This document shows positions 17,183-27,428 of a stretch of DNA of 64,000 bases, piece by piece. Where the stretch lies: the NCBI GenBank assembly GCA_951813545.1, contig OX638352.1, positions 1,798,001-1,862,000 of the forward strand, read 5' to 3'. The notes under the pieces were generated by a model. That model had not been told where the DNA came from. It saw only the letters and a program-made list of their open reading frames with translations, and searched no databases. The position numbers were made by a program, and so were the translations under genes. The stretch is from an uncultured Poribacteria bacterium (GTDB lineage: Bacteria > Poribacteria > WGA-4E > WGA-3G). Position 1 is the first letter of the stretch. Each line of letters starts with the position of its first letter.

Positions 17183-18901
17183 GTGGAAAGAGGAGACGAT
17201 GTTCAATTAATCCGCGAAATTTTATCGGGCAACGACGCTGCATTCAGCACCTTGGTCGAAAAGTATCAAAAGAGTATTCACGCCCTTGCGTGGCGAAAGA
17301 TCAACGATTTCCACTATGCGGAAGAGATCATGCAAGACACCTTCCTTCAGGCATACAAAAAACTGCCAACACTCAAGAATCACAATCAATTTGCTGGTTG
17401 GCTTCATGTTACCGCAAATCGACTGTGTATTGATTGGTTACGAAAGCAAAAGCGGAGGCAAGAACAAAAACTTGTGATGCAATCGTTGGAGGACACACGC
17501 CCGGAAGAAATCGCGGAATCCTCTTATACACATCATATATCGGAACAGCGAATGACAGAGAGCACCGAACGTTACCATGAACTTGTGAAAAAACTTTTGG
17601 AAAAACTGCCGGACAATGAACGTGCGGTCGTAACACTCTACTATCTCGACGAAATGTCAACGAAAGAGATCGGCAAATTCTTGGGAGTGTCGGTGAATAC
17701 AATTACGAGCCGACTCCAACGCGCGCGAAAGCGTTTACGAACAGACCCAGAATTCTTAAATCAAGAATTCTTCGGTCATTTACAATTATCAGATAATCTG
17801 AAGGAGAACGTCATGAGACAATTAGAAGAAATTCGCAGCACGTTCGATGCATTCATGGAGAAAGTGAAATCCGATCCCGCATCAAGAGCGGATATTCTTA
17901 CAGAAGCCTGTAACGAGATTGAAGAAGCACTTAAGGGTGAAATCACGCCCGAATTGGTGCATCTTGCTGCCGATGAGATATACCCCTATATGGGCAAACT
18001 TGGCATGGAAAAACGGATACCTCTACTCCGTAAGTATATGGAGGACACACCAGATGATGCGGAGCGTTTCTGGTCGCATGACGGGTTAGTCTATAGTCTC
18101 GCTTCTCTTGAAAGAAATCGAGAAGCTATTGAGGAACACGCTCGGCTTTACCGTTGGACGTGCCAGCACTTGCCGGATAAGTATGTGTTGGAGGCTGCCT
18201 CCAACTCGAGTGCGGCTGGATGTTGGACGGCGGAAGATCGTATTGATAACTGGATTCAATTTTATAATGAAGCCTCTGAACGATTAGAGAACCCTGGAGT
18301 GAGTTACCACAGTCGTGGCGAGTTCCTGCAAACCGGAGCAGATGTCCTACGAGACAACGACAGGTTCGATGAAGCACTCCGTGAAATAGAAAAGTTGGAA
18401 CGTGCCAATAACGAACCCGATTCAAAGCATTATTTTCAATTCTGGTTGATTGCGAAAGAAAATCGACTTCTCATGTACGGTAAACAGGGAGATTGGGAAC
18501 GTTTCGATCAAATTTTCACGGAAGTGAGTGCATATCTGGAAGGAGAGTTGAAAAAACGGGACGCGGGTCAACCTGTAAATCTCAGCAACCTTATGTGGCT
18601 TGCTCACGATATCGGTTGTTGTCTGTTGTGGTCAAAGGAGTATAACGATGCGAAACGTTTCCTACAAGTTGCCATTGATTTGGAAGATAACAACGATTAT
18701 GCTCACTTCCAGCTTGCTGCAAGCATCTGGGCTGCTGAGAAGGACAGAGAAAAGACTTTACATCATTTAAAGGCCGCTCAGGATTACTATGTGGTAAATC
18801 CTTATAATCAGGATACATACTATCCGACCTTCCTTGAGACACCCGAATTTTCGGATGTAAAGGATGATGAAGCGTTTCTGAAGGTGCTCGGACAGAAGTA
18901 A
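17183..18901 (+). CDS. ECF-like sigma factor with long TPR-like C-terminal domain (paralog 2)
   Basis: A 572-residue close paralog of the gene at 11652, alike over its whole length. Region 2 (YHYAEEIMQDTFLQAYK in similar form) and region 4 (STKEIGKFLGVSVNTITSRL) are intact. The helical tail ends FLKVLGQK, as in paralog 1. GTG at 17183 has AGGAGG 7 nt upstream, which settles the start for both genes. It follows permease A by 267 bp and precedes the MacB-like permease by 99 bp. The pair of paralogs on either side of the permease pair suggests a segmental duplication. It should recognise its own promoter class, but this is inference. Confidence 0.85.
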   Translation: MERGDDVQLIREILSGNDAAFSTLVEKYQKSIHALAWRKINDFHYAEEIMQDTFLQAYKKLPTLKNHNQFAGWLHVTANRLCIDWLRKQKRRQEQKLVMQSLEDTRPEEIAESSYTHHISEQRMTESTERYHELVKKLLEKLPDNERAVVTLYYLDEMSTKEIGKFLGVSVNTITSRLQRARKRLRTDPEFLNQEFFGHLQLSDNLKENVMRQLEEIRSTFDAFMEKVKSDPASRADILTEACNEIEEALKGEITPELVHLAADEIYPYMGKLGMEKRIPLLRKYMEDTPDDAERFWSHDGLVYSLASLERNREAIEEHARLYRWTCQHLPDKYVLEAASNSSAAGCWTAEDRIDNWIQFYNEASERLENPGVSYHSRGEFLQTGADVLRDNDRFDEALREIEKLERANNEPDSKHYFQFWLIAKENRLLMYGKQGDWERFDQIFTEVSAYLEGELKKRDAGQPVNLSNLMWLAHDIGCCLLWSKEYNDAKRFLQVAIDLEDNNDYAHFQLAASIWAAEKDREKTLHHLKAAQDYYVVNPYNQDTYYPTFLETPEFSDVKDDEAFLKVLGQK

Positions 18902-19000
18902 AGCAACACTAATTTAGGTGGTTGATAACGCCTGAAGACCTGTCGGATTTCGAGCACATCGGTGGGACTTTTGGGCTTTGATACAGGAGAAGGTGCGACA

Positions 19001-20254
19001 ATGAAATTTGGTGATGCTATCATAGTAGGTGTGAAGCCCCTCGCTCAAAATAGACTCCGGGCAGGACTGTCGATTCTCGGCATCTTCATCGGGATTGCGG
19101 GTGTGCTGTGCATGGTCGCTATCGGCGATGGTGCGAAACGCATCATCGCTCAAAACCTGGAAATGATGGGCGGTGCCAACCAAATCGCATTCTGGACACG
19201 GACTTCTATTCGGAAAGGTCCTCGGCTCGTCCGGCGCACTACAGAACGGTATACCCTTAAAGACGCTTCTGCGATTGAGGTAGAATGCCCCGATGTGCTG
19301 TATGTCTTGCCTAAAGTAGAAGACTTCAACACCTTTGTTAGCAGCCGAAATGGGAATCAAGCGAAAGCGCGTTTAGAAGGTATCACAGTAGACTACGCCC
19401 TCGGCATGGGTTGGGAAGTTCACGCCGGTAGATTCTTTTCTGACAACGATATCAAAAATGCAAAGCAGGTCTGTGTTCTGGGTGCTAACATCGCCAGTGA
19501 ACTTTTTGGGGAGGCATCGCCCATCGGCCAAGAGGTGAAAGTTCGGTATCACTGGCGGCAATCGCAAATCAGGTTACGGGTTATCGGGGTGATGGCAACA
19601 AAAGGCATGAGCCTCAGCGACACATATTCTTTGTCTGTGCCGTTGACAACCTATCAACAACGAGTGAAAGGCTTTCGTTACGTTGACTACTTGCTCGTCT
19701 TTTTTAAAAAAGGTGCAGAGATGGACAGTATTATTGATTCTGTTAAAAACACGCTGCGTAAAAGACACCGAGGGAAAGATGAATTTATCGGCGTTTGGAT
19801 AGCGAAACTGACGGCTCACCGACTTTTCCATATTCAAAAGGTAATAAAGATCACCTTGGGCAGTCTTGCGGGTTTCTCGCTGTTCGTGGGCGGCATCGGC
19901 ATCATGAATATCTGCCTTGTCTCTGTCGGTGAAAAGACGCGGGAGATAGGTTTAAGGAGATCAGTTGGTGCGAAACGAATTCACATTTTTTGCCAATTTT
20001 TGACGGAATCCATCTGTCTCTGTTTCTGCGGTGGGGTGCTTGGTATTGTAGGAGGTTGGGGTGCAGCACACGGAATGGCATGGCTTGCGGTGCGGATTGT
20101 GCCAGTTGTGGATGCGTGGCCCGTTGTGTTATCCTTACCGTGGATACTGATTTCCGTTATTTTCTCGATTGTTATGGGTGTGGGGTTCGGTGTCTATCCT
20201 GCGATGCGGGCGGCGCAGCTTTCACCTGTCGACGCGCTCCACACCGAGAATTAG
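19001..20254 (+). CDS. MacB-like ABC transporter permease (FtsX family)
   Basis: A 417-residue inner-membrane protein. TM1 is at residues 20-44 (GLSILGIFIGIAGVLCMVAIGDG), a large periplasmic MacB-type core domain spans about 45-275, and three helices follow with the conserved GIMNICLVSVGEKTREIGLRR motif between TM2 and TM3. It ends in the family style AQLSPVDALHTEN. Such permeases transmit ATP-driven motion to periplasmic partners rather than form a channel. The start is ATG 19001 with AAGGTG or AGGAG upstream. The ATPase and adaptor normally encoded beside it are missing here. It follows sigma paralog 2. Confidence 0.88.
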   Translation: MKFGDAIIVGVKPLAQNRLRAGLSILGIFIGIAGVLCMVAIGDGAKRIIAQNLEMMGGANQIAFWTRTSIRKGPRLVRRTTERYTLKDASAIEVECPDVLYVLPKVEDFNTFVSSRNGNQAKARLEGITVDYALGMGWEVHAGRFFSDNDIKNAKQVCVLGANIASELFGEASPIGQEVKVRYHWRQSQIRLRVIGVMATKGMSLSDTYSLSVPLTTYQQRVKGFRYVDYLLVFFKKGAEMDSIIDSVKNTLRKRHRGKDEFIGVWIAKLTAHRLFHIQKVIKITLGSLAGFSLFVGGIGIMNICLVSVGEKTREIGLRRSVGAKRIHIFCQFLTESICLCFCGGVLGIVGGWGAAHGMAWLAVRIVPVVDAWPVVLSLPWILISVIFSIVMGVGFGVYPAMRAAQLSPVDALHTEN

Positions 20255-20326
20255 CATTTACAAAGGGATGGAACCTGTAACCCATCAACCTTCTGGAACA
20301 TAAATGATTGTAGGTTTTACGATAAC

Positions 20327-22177
20327 ATGGCACAACACAAAGAACCTGATATCCAACTTGAACAGTGGAACCCTCCTGTAAAAGAATGGGGTCCAGTATA
20401 CAAAACGATTTTCCGCGCCTTCGGCATGATATGGCGCGCAGGAAAAATTGAGACAGTAGTCCTGTTTTTCTTAATGCTCATCCAAGGTGTGTTACCGGTC
20501 TTTATCCTTTACTTAAGCAAGGATGCAATTAATATGGTCATCGCTATCGCTGATACGAACGACCAGAGTTTTTGGGACGCGGCTCCACTCTTGCTTGCAT
20601 TAGCACTCGCCACGGTCGTCATGCAAATAATGGAGCCGATTTTTCTTCTGGTGAAAAGCGTCCTTGGCGATAAAATGCGTCGGTACGTGGCACTCCTCGT
20701 TATGGAGACTGCCAATCAACATCGAGGCATCGCACATTTTGAAGATCCAAAACTGCATGACCAACTCCAACGGGTTCGCCATGTCGAAGGAAGTAGTGCC
20801 GATTTAGTTATCTACGCTTTTCAGGCAGGAAGTGATTTTTGGGCGTTGATTTCCGTAGCCATCTTCCTATCCTTATTTCATCCATTGGCACCGCTCCTTC
20901 TAATGCTTTGTGCACTACCCTACGCATTGGCGCACTATAAATACGCAAACCTCTTTGGAATCGCGCTTCAATTTCAAGCACCCGAAGCCCGAAAACTCGA
21001 TTACTTTAGAAACCAGTTCCTCTCTCACGATACCGCCAAAGATGTGCGTATTTTTGGGCTACATAATTTCTTTTTCGGAAAATATCGGCGCATCTTTACT
21101 CGGGTTCTCAGCGTGCTCTGGCCGGTCCGAAAGCGCGAGTTTCGTACGCTTTCACTCTATGCCTTATTGGGTGGTGCTGCTGTGTGTGCCGTTTATGTCG
21201 CCCTTTTTCGACAGACGATCCACGGCGAGTTAAGTGTCGGTGAACTCACCGCCTACGCAGGTGCTGTTCTCGTCATCTGGACGAGCATGAGCACCTCCCT
21301 CTTCAACTTCGCCTTTATGCACCGCACCGGCAGCTTTTTAATCCACCTTTATGACTTCTTAAAAAGAAAGCCGGTCATTAAAATGGTCCCCAAAGCATTC
21401 GCCAAACCAGCACCTCGTCCCTTTCAAAAAGGCATTGAATTGAGAAACGTCTCCTTTACTTACCCCAACACAGACCGAAAGATTTTGGACGGGATCTCCT
21501 TGAGCATTCACGCTGGAGAAACCGTCGCCATTGTTGGAAAAAACGGTGCCGGAAAAACAACTTTAGTCAAATTAATCACACGAATGTATGATCCGAGTGA
21601 TGGAGATATTCATCTCGATAATGTTCCTATCCATCACTATGATCTGGACGATCTACGCTCGCAAATGAGTGTCGTCGATCAGGGGTTTCTCAAATACCAG
21701 CTCAGTGCACAGGAAAATATCGGACTCGGCAATGTTGACAGGCTTGCTGAATTAGACCACATCAAAGCAGCGGCTGAAAAAGCAGGTGCCGATTTTATTA
21801 ACCAACTTCCAAACGGATATAAAACCGTCCTTTCGCGTCAGTTTGAAGACGGCACAGAACTCTCAGGTGGACAATGGCAAAAAATCGCGCTCGCTCGCGC
21901 CCTCACCCGAGACGCACAACTTCTCATCTTGGATGAACCCACCGCAGCCCTTGATGTCCGTAGTGAACACGATCTCTATACCCGATTTCAGGAATTAACG
22001 AAAGAGAAAACAACCGTCCTGATTTCTCATCGCATGTCAACCGTTCGTATGGCAGAACGAATCCTTGTCCTTGATGACGGAAAAGTGATCGAAGAAGGGA
22101 CTCACGAGGAATTGATGAAGGACAATGGGTTATATGCCCGACTCTACACCCTCCAAGCGGAACATTACGATGTTTAA
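20327..22177 (+). CDS. ABC exporter, fused membrane and ATPase domains
   Basis: A 616-residue half-transporter. Six transmembrane helices lie in residues 40-345. The nucleotide-binding domain follows: Walker A GKNGAGKTT near 404, signature LSGGQ near 511, Walker B LLILDEPTAALD near 531, and the switch His in ISHR near 567. The signature and Walker residues are intact. It should form a dimer, most simply with the product of the next gene, whose ATG overlaps this gene's last 8 bases. That partner is now interrupted. Export of a lipid or peptide is likely from the family, but the substrate is unknown. No strong ribosome binding site is seen. Confidence 0.9.
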   Translation: MAQHKEPDIQLEQWNPPVKEWGPVYKTIFRAFGMIWRAGKIETVVLFFLMLIQGVLPVFILYLSKDAINMVIAIADTNDQSFWDAAPLLLALALATVVMQIMEPIFLLVKSVLGDKMRRYVALLVMETANQHRGIAHFEDPKLHDQLQRVRHVEGSSADLVIYAFQAGSDFWALISVAIFLSLFHPLAPLLLMLCALPYALAHYKYANLFGIALQFQAPEARKLDYFRNQFLSHDTAKDVRIFGLHNFFFGKYRRIFTRVLSVLWPVRKREFRTLSLYALLGGAAVCAVYVALFRQTIHGELSVGELTAYAGAVLVIWTSMSTSLFNFAFMHRTGSFLIHLYDFLKRKPVIKMVPKAFAKPAPRPFQKGIELRNVSFTYPNTDRKILDGISLSIHAGETVAIVGKNGAGKTTLVKLITRMYDPSDGDIHLDNVPIHHYDLDDLRSQMSVVDQGFLKYQLSAQENIGLGNVDRLAELDHIKAAAEKAGADFINQLPNGYKTVLSRQFEDGTELSGGQWQKIALARALTRDAQLLILDEPTAALDVRSEHDLYTRFQELTKEKTTVLISHRMSTVRMAERILVLDDGKVIEEGTHEELMKDNGLYARLYTLQAEHYDV

Positions 22178-24100
22178 AAAACTACTTTCTTGGAAAACAT
22201 TGGTCGTCGATACTGTGAAAATGAGTCTGAAGGTCCTTGCCTTCGCTTGGCAGACTTCAGCCAAACGCACCTCTTTACTTTTGCTGTTCCTTGTTATTTC
22301 CAGCAGCCTTCCCGCGACTTCCGCGTGGCTGCTCAATCATCTCGTCAACGATGTCGTAGCGATCGTAAAGACGGGAACCCCACTGGAGATGACAACTATT
22401 GTTCTGGGTATCGGTTGTATCCTCTGTAACATCCTTCCCTTCGTTATGAACCCAGCAGCAGAGTTTGTCCGCTCTACGCTTTCAGACCTGCTCATTGCCG
22501 ATATAGACGAACAGGTCATGAAAAAAGCGTCGCAACTCACTGGACTGGCTTACTTTGATGAAAGCGAATTTTACGATCAACTCCGCTTCCTCAGAGAAAA
22601 CTCAACGCTCCTTGAAGGCATGCTCTGGGTGCTGTCATCCACGATTAGCAACGGCATTACGCTCGTCTCCCTCTTAAGTTTGACGATAACCATCAGCCCC
22701 TTCATTCCAATTGCGATGATTCTTGTTGCTTTACCCCACCTCTTCGCAGAATATCGCCACCACCAATACGCTTTCGACACCCGTTGGGAGCAGCTGCCGG
22801 AATCTCGTCAATTGGGCTACTTCCATGGACTCCTTTTTATAGTAAAGTTTAGAATTAATTAGACACTCCAAAGAGGCGAGGATACAATCCTCGCCAGCGG
22901 TGGTGAGGTGTTTTGTGTTTTCCAAAGTGCCCTCTTATTTTCGGGTTTTACTATAATCTTGAGTCCGTAAAAGAGATAAAACTCTTTAATCTGGGTGCCT
23001 ACTTTATCAATCGGTACCGAGAACTTTTTGATACGCTTTTCAAAAAATTCCTGTCTGTGAGAATCTCACATACCAAAATCACGCTGCTTTTTACACTTTT
23101 ACACGGTATCGGACTCACAGTTCTGTACATCTACGTCGTGCTGATCGCATTTCAAGGGAAGATTACCGTCGGCGAGGTAGCGATGTATTTTTCGATTGTG
23201 GGCAGTTTACAGGCGACTTTCTGGAACTTAACTCTGAAAATTGGGAATCTGACCGGCTCCACAATAGAATTTCATACTTTATCATCCTTCTTCGAGTTGG
23301 CACCTACTGTGAAAACCGGTGAGTCCGCCCAAGCATTTTCGCACATTAACCGAACCATCGAATTTAGGAACGTCTCTTTCCGGTATCCGGGACGTGAGAA
23401 CACCGTGTTCAGCGACATCTCCTTCTCAGTAAATGCTGGAGAGACGCTCGCTATCGTTGGCGAAAACGGTGCTGGCAAAACGACCCTTATAAAACTCCTC
23501 TGCCGTTTTTATGACCCAACAGCCGGACAGATATTCATCGACGATGTCCCCTTACATCAGTATCACCTTGAGAGTTTACGCCAGAAAATTGCGCCAGTCT
23601 TTCAGGATTTTTCACATTTTTTCTTAACCGCGGGGGAAAACATCGGCATCGGGAACGTAGAGCAGGTCAACAACGAATCTGCGGTGATTCAGGCAGCGAA
23701 GCAAGGTCAAGCAGACACCGTCGTTTCACAACTATCTGACGGCTACGAGACCTTACTCGGGCGGCATTTTGACGGCGGCTCTGATTTATCCGGCGGAGAG
23801 TGGCAGAGAATCGCCATCTCGCGTGCCTTTATGAGAGACGCACAAATTTTAATCTTGGATGAGCCTACAGCTGCACTCGATGCAGAATCTGAATACGCTC
23901 TCTTCCAACGCTTCAAAACGCTTACACAAGGCGTGACAACGTTGTTAATCTCCCACCGCTTCTCGACAGTCCGTATGGCAGACAGGATTCTCGTCATTGA
24001 CGAGGGGAAAATCCTTGAGGAAGGCACCCACGAACAACTGATGAACAAAGGCGGTAGGTATGCAACACTCTATCGAATGCAGTCAGAAAAGTACCGATGA
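22170..24100 (+). pseudogene. ABC exporter split by a MITE insertion
   Basis: Two in-frame parts of one gene: 22170-22839 codes for the first membrane helices, and 22956-24100 for the later helices and the ATPase domain (Walker A GENGAGKTT, signature LSGGE, Walker B LILDEPTAALD). Between them lies a 114-bp MITE plus one TA duplication. Removing 116 bp restores a single 605-codon frame across the junction (GLLFNLESVKEIK). The ATG at 22170 overlaps the end of the preceding exporter gene by 8 bases, so the two were translationally coupled and probably formed a heterodimer. With the insertion, translation stops at 22862. The distal part could only be made from an internal start. Confidence 0.85.
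22840..22953. mobile_element. MITE copy 2 (114 bp), inserted in an ABC exporter gene
   Basis: Flanked by TA at 22838-22839 and 22954-22955. The left end is TAGTAAAGTTTA and the reverse complement of the right end is TAGTAAAACCCG. The central hairpin GGCGAGGAT-ACA-ATCCTCGCC is perfect. Length and layout match copy 1. No coding capacity is present. Confidence 0.88.
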
Positions 24101-24148
24101 AGCACAAGCCCAATCCTTTAGGTTTGGGTACCTTGACTACAAAAATTG

Positions 24149-24177
24149 TGGACAAACCCGATATTTTGTGGTATCAT
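24149..24177 (+). promoter_or_regulatory. Candidate promoter of rpsT
   Basis: TGGACA at 24149-24154, a 17-bp spacer, and TATCAT at 24172-24177, about 73 bp before the rpsT start. Confidence 0.55.
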
Positions 24178-24249
24178 TAAGTACACATATCATAAAAGAT
24201 GTTCAAAGCCTCAATTATCGGGGACATGTTCTTAACAAGGAGTATGATT

Positions 24250-24522
24250 TTGCATCGACGATCTGCAAAGAAACACGCACGTGCGGATAACACGAAACGG
24301 ATACGTAATCGGCACCGCAAAGTGACATTACGGACAGTGCTGAAACAAACAGAAACTGCGCTTGCGGAAGGCAATGTTGAAACAGCACAAGAATTGTGCC
24401 GGACCACGGTAAGCCTCTTGGATAGAGCTGCCGGTAAAGGTGTTATCAAAAAAGGTACAGCGAATCGCCAAAAGTCCCGGCTCATTCGCAAATTGAATGC
24501 TATCACCGCAGAAGCAGCGTAA
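24250..24522 (+). CDS. rpsT: 30S ribosomal protein S20
   Basis: A 90-residue basic protein with the S20 pattern RRSAKKHARADNTKRIRNRH at the start and LLDRAAGKGVIKKGTANRQK near the end, the latter containing the conserved AAxKGxIHxNxAxRxKSRL-like helix. S20 binds the 5' domain and helix 44 of 16S rRNA. The start is taken as TTG at 24250 because AAGGAG ends 7 nt before it. The ATG at 24244 is only 1 nt from that site. A TTG start is also known for E. coli rpsT, where weak initiation is part of autoregulation. The rRNA methyltransferase gene rsmB follows. Confidence 0.9.
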   Translation: MHRRSAKKHARADNTKRIRNRHRKVTLRTVLKQTETALAEGNVETAQELCRTTVSLLDRAAGKGVIKKGTANRQKSRLIRKLNAITAEAA

Positions 24523-24613
24523 TTTTGGCGCTCTATCGGATGACTTGGTGTTAATAAAGGGAGTTCGCGAGAGACCGGAACTGTGAATGCAAAACCTCGC
24601 GTTATCGTAAATT

Positions 24614-25999
24614 ATGAACGCACGCACAGTCGCCTTAGAGTGCTTACTAACCCTTTCGCACAGCAGCGCGTCCATAACATCTGTTGTTGACAGCGCATTT
24701 GGAAGGCACTCAATTGATGGACGTGAGCGTCGGCTGGTAAATGGACTTGTCTACGGCGTTATCCGATGGCAGAAGCAGCTGGATTGGGTGCTGGATCAGT
24801 TTATTAATCCTGGATTTCAATTAGACGCGCGGCATCGTAATATCTTACGACTCGGCGCGTTTCAACTGTTACATCTCGATGGAATCCCTGCACACGCGGC
24901 GATCTTTGAAACTGTCCAACTTGCTACTCCGCATCCACGCAAATCTTCCGGTAGACGGAAGGCAGCAGGATTCATCAACGCAGTACTCCGCTCTGTGCAA
25001 CGCAAAGGCACAACATTAGTCTATCCATCGCTCGATGAAAACCCGACCGAACACATTGCATTTTCGTTATCCTACCCGACTTGGTTGGTGGAGCAATGGC
25101 TTCAGACGCGTGGCGTTTCCTGGACGTTGGCATTCTGTCGCGCGAGCAATCAGATCGCGCCGCTTGCCCTCCGCGCGAATACTCTCCTGACACAACGTGA
25201 AGAAGTTTGTCGATCGTTAGAGATGAGTGGTATCGCTGCGACCGCCTCTAAAATCGCGTCCGATGGGATAACCTTTGAAAACCGAGCCATCACCGCTTTT
25301 GATGCCGCTGGTGAACAGACCTTAAAGGATATCCTCAACCGAGAGGACATCTATGTCCAAGACGAGAGTGCGATGTTAGTGGCACCCCTGCTCTCACCGG
25401 CGGAATCGGAATTCGTCGTAGACCTGTGTGCCGCACCCGGTGGCAAAACGACACACCTCGCGCATCTCATGCGTAATACCGGAAAAATTGTCGCTGTGGA
25501 TCTGTCGGAGAAAAAAATAGCACTGTTGCAAAAGAACTGCCGACGTGTCGGTGCACGCAATGTCGAAACCCGAATGATGAACGTGATGAAAGCCGATCTC
25601 AGTTTTATTAAAACCGCAGATGCGGTACTTATCGACGCGCCTTGCTCAGGATTCGGAACCCTTCGGCGACATCCTGACATCCGGTGGAATAAAACCTCCA
25701 AACAAATTCAAGCTCTTAGTGAGATGCAATACAACCTGTTGAAGAACGCGGCACAACACATCAAACCCGGAGGTATCTTAGTCTACAGCACCTGTAGCGT
25801 AGAACCGATAGAAAATGAAGAAGTCATCCAGCGGTTTTTGGCGGATTTCCCGATGTACCAAGTAGAAAATGCCCGAAGTTTTTTGCCCGATGTTCCACCA
25901 AGTATAATAACACCACAAGGCTTCGTTCAGACATTTCCACATGAACACGGTGTTGATGGCGCGTTCGCGGCACGTCTCCGACGGGTTTCGGCAAAATAA
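24614..25999 (+). CDS. rsmB: 16S rRNA (cytosine-967-C5) methyltransferase
   Basis: A 461-residue RsmB/Sun protein. Residues 1-140 form a NusB-like RNA-binding domain (RRLVNGLVYGVIRWQKQLDW). The catalytic domain has the SAM motif DLCAAPGGKTTHLAHLM near 270, motif IV DAPCSGFGTLRRHPDIRW near 340 with the product-release Cys, and YSTCSVEPIENE near 391 with the nucleophilic Cys. The length equals the family norm. The ATG at 24614 lacks a clear ribosome binding site. The stop codon abuts the thiE start with no gap, so the two genes are cotranslated or at least cotranscribed. Confidence 0.93.
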   Translation: MNARTVALECLLTLSHSSASITSVVDSAFGRHSIDGRERRLVNGLVYGVIRWQKQLDWVLDQFINPGFQLDARHRNILRLGAFQLLHLDGIPAHAAIFETVQLATPHPRKSSGRRKAAGFINAVLRSVQRKGTTLVYPSLDENPTEHIAFSLSYPTWLVEQWLQTRGVSWTLAFCRASNQIAPLALRANTLLTQREEVCRSLEMSGIAATASKIASDGITFENRAITAFDAAGEQTLKDILNREDIYVQDESAMLVAPLLSPAESEFVVDLCAAPGGKTTHLAHLMRNTGKIVAVDLSEKKIALLQKNCRRVGARNVETRMMNVMKADLSFIKTADAVLIDAPCSGFGTLRRHPDIRWNKTSKQIQALSEMQYNLLKNAAQHIKPGGILVYSTCSVEPIENEEVIQRFLADFPMYQVENARSFLPDVPPSIITPQGFVQTFPHEHGVDGAFAARLRRVSAK

Positions 26000-26617
26000 A
26001 TGATCGACTTTAGGTTGTACGCTATTACAGACAGACACCAATGTGCACCTACCCCGTTAACCGATGTCATTTCTGAATTGTTAGATGCGGGTGTCACCGC
26101 CATTCAATTGCGCGAAAAGGATTTAGACGATACCGAGTTGCTTCAATTGGCACAACTGATCGCCGAGTTATGTCGAAATTACGAGGCGAAACTTTTCATC
26201 AACACAAACACGCAAATTGCACTGGAAGTAGGTGCCACGGGGGTTCATCTCCCAGCGAATGCTAAATCTGTAGATACAATAAAAGCACAGACAACTGACC
26301 ATTTCTACATCGGATGCTCAGTGCACTGTTTCAATGCCGCAGAAAAACGGAAAGCGGAAGGTGCCGACTTCGTGACGTACAGTCCTATCTATCCGACAGC
26401 AAGCAAACCGGGATACGGTCCCGCGGTCGGTGTATGGAGACTTACACAGTTAGCGGAGCAGGTGAAACTACCTATCTTTGCACTGGGAGGCATTACACCA
26501 GTACGAGTTGCTGAATGCTTGGAGGCAGGTGCATTTGGGGTAGCCGTTATGTCAGGGATGATGTCTCCCACAGATGCTGGAGAACAGGCGAGACACTATC
26601 TCGATACTTTGCGTTAA
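26000..26617 (+). CDS. thiE: Thiamine-phosphate synthase
   Basis: A 205-residue TIM-barrel enzyme that joins HMP-pyrophosphate and the thiazole phosphate to give thiamine phosphate. It has the N-terminal YAITDRH strand, the substrate loop QLREKDLDDTEL, the pyrophosphate loop YSPIYPTASKPGYG and the phosphate-binding ALGGITP. It starts directly after the rsmB stop. There is no TPP riboswitch upstream; control would come from the rpsT-rsmB promoter or from within rsmB. thiD follows 21 bp downstream. Confidence 0.92.
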   Translation: MIDFRLYAITDRHQCAPTPLTDVISELLDAGVTAIQLREKDLDDTELLQLAQLIAELCRNYEAKLFINTNTQIALEVGATGVHLPANAKSVDTIKAQTTDHFYIGCSVHCFNAAEKRKAEGADFVTYSPIYPTASKPGYGPAVGVWRLTQLAEQVKLPIFALGGITPVRVAECLEAGAFGVAVMSGMMSPTDAGEQARHYLDTLR

Positions 26618-26638
26618 GCACACTTACATACTAAAAAA

Positions 26639-27421
26639 ATGAAACAGATTTTAACGATTGCAGGTTCAGATTCAGGTGGAGGGGCTGGCATACAGGCGGA
26701 TATCAAGTCAATTTCCGCAAATGGCGGTTTTGCGATGTCCGCGATCACCTCTGTTACCGCGCAAAATACGGTGGCAGTAACTGACGCGTTTGATTTGCCT
26801 ATTTCACTGATTGAAGCGCAATTGGACGCGGTCTTCACAGATTTCGACGTAGCCAGTGTTAAGACGGGAATGCTCTCCTCGTCGGCGATTGTTGAAGCGG
26901 TCGCTCGGAAGTTGCGAGAATACACGCCATCTGCTATCGTTGTGGATCCAGTAATGATCTCCAAAAGCAAATTTCCACTGTTGAGAGAGGAGGCAATTGA
27001 TAGCCTCAAAACGGCGTTGATTCCGCTTGCGACAGTGATTACACCTAACGTCTATGAGGCGGAGTTGCTCGCACAACAGGACATCCGAAACATCAATGAC
27101 GCGAAAAATGCTGCAGAAACGATTGCTGAACTCGGTTGTCACGCCGTTCTCGTCAAGGGTGGACATCTTATTGGAGACAACGCAACGGATGTGCTTTATT
27201 GCGACGGTGAGTGGACTTTTTTTGAGGCGGAACGCGTTGAGACAGAAAATACACACGGCACGGGCTGTACCTACTCGGCGGCGATTGCGACCCAACTCGC
27301 ACACGGCAAAGATTTAACTGATGCCATCAATACAGCGAAGGCGTATATCACTGGTGCGATCCAGCACGCCTTGGATATCGGACACGGGCACGGTCCAACA
27401 AATCACTTTTTTAGGGCATAG
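26639..27421 (+). CDS. thiD: Hydroxymethylpyrimidine / phosphomethylpyrimidine kinase
   Basis: A 260-residue ribokinase-like enzyme that phosphorylates HMP twice for thiamine synthesis. The start TIAGSDSGGGAGIQADIK is the substrate-binding signature, VDPVMISKS sits near residue 102, and ENTHGTGCTYSAA near residue 203 holds the anion hole and catalytic base. The length is typical for ThiD without a fused domain. It forms the end of the rpsT-rsmB-thiE-thiD run. It converges with the DUF2203 gene, with 7 bp between the stops and no room for a terminator. Confidence 0.93.
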   Translation: MKQILTIAGSDSGGGAGIQADIKSISANGGFAMSAITSVTAQNTVAVTDAFDLPISLIEAQLDAVFTDFDVASVKTGMLSSSAIVEAVARKLREYTPSAIVVDPVMISKSKFPLLREEAIDSLKTALIPLATVITPNVYEAELLAQQDIRNINDAKNAAETIAELGCHAVLVKGGHLIGDNATDVLYCDGEWTFFEAERVETENTHGTGCTYSAAIATQLAHGKDLTDAINTAKAYITGAIQHALDIGHGHGPTNHFFRA

Positions 27422-27428
27422 GGACCGA

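Noticed and set aside
25999..26000. TPP riboswitch for the thiamine genes
   Set aside because: thiE starts directly at the rsmB stop, leaving no leader, and no THI-box was seen in the gaps upstream.
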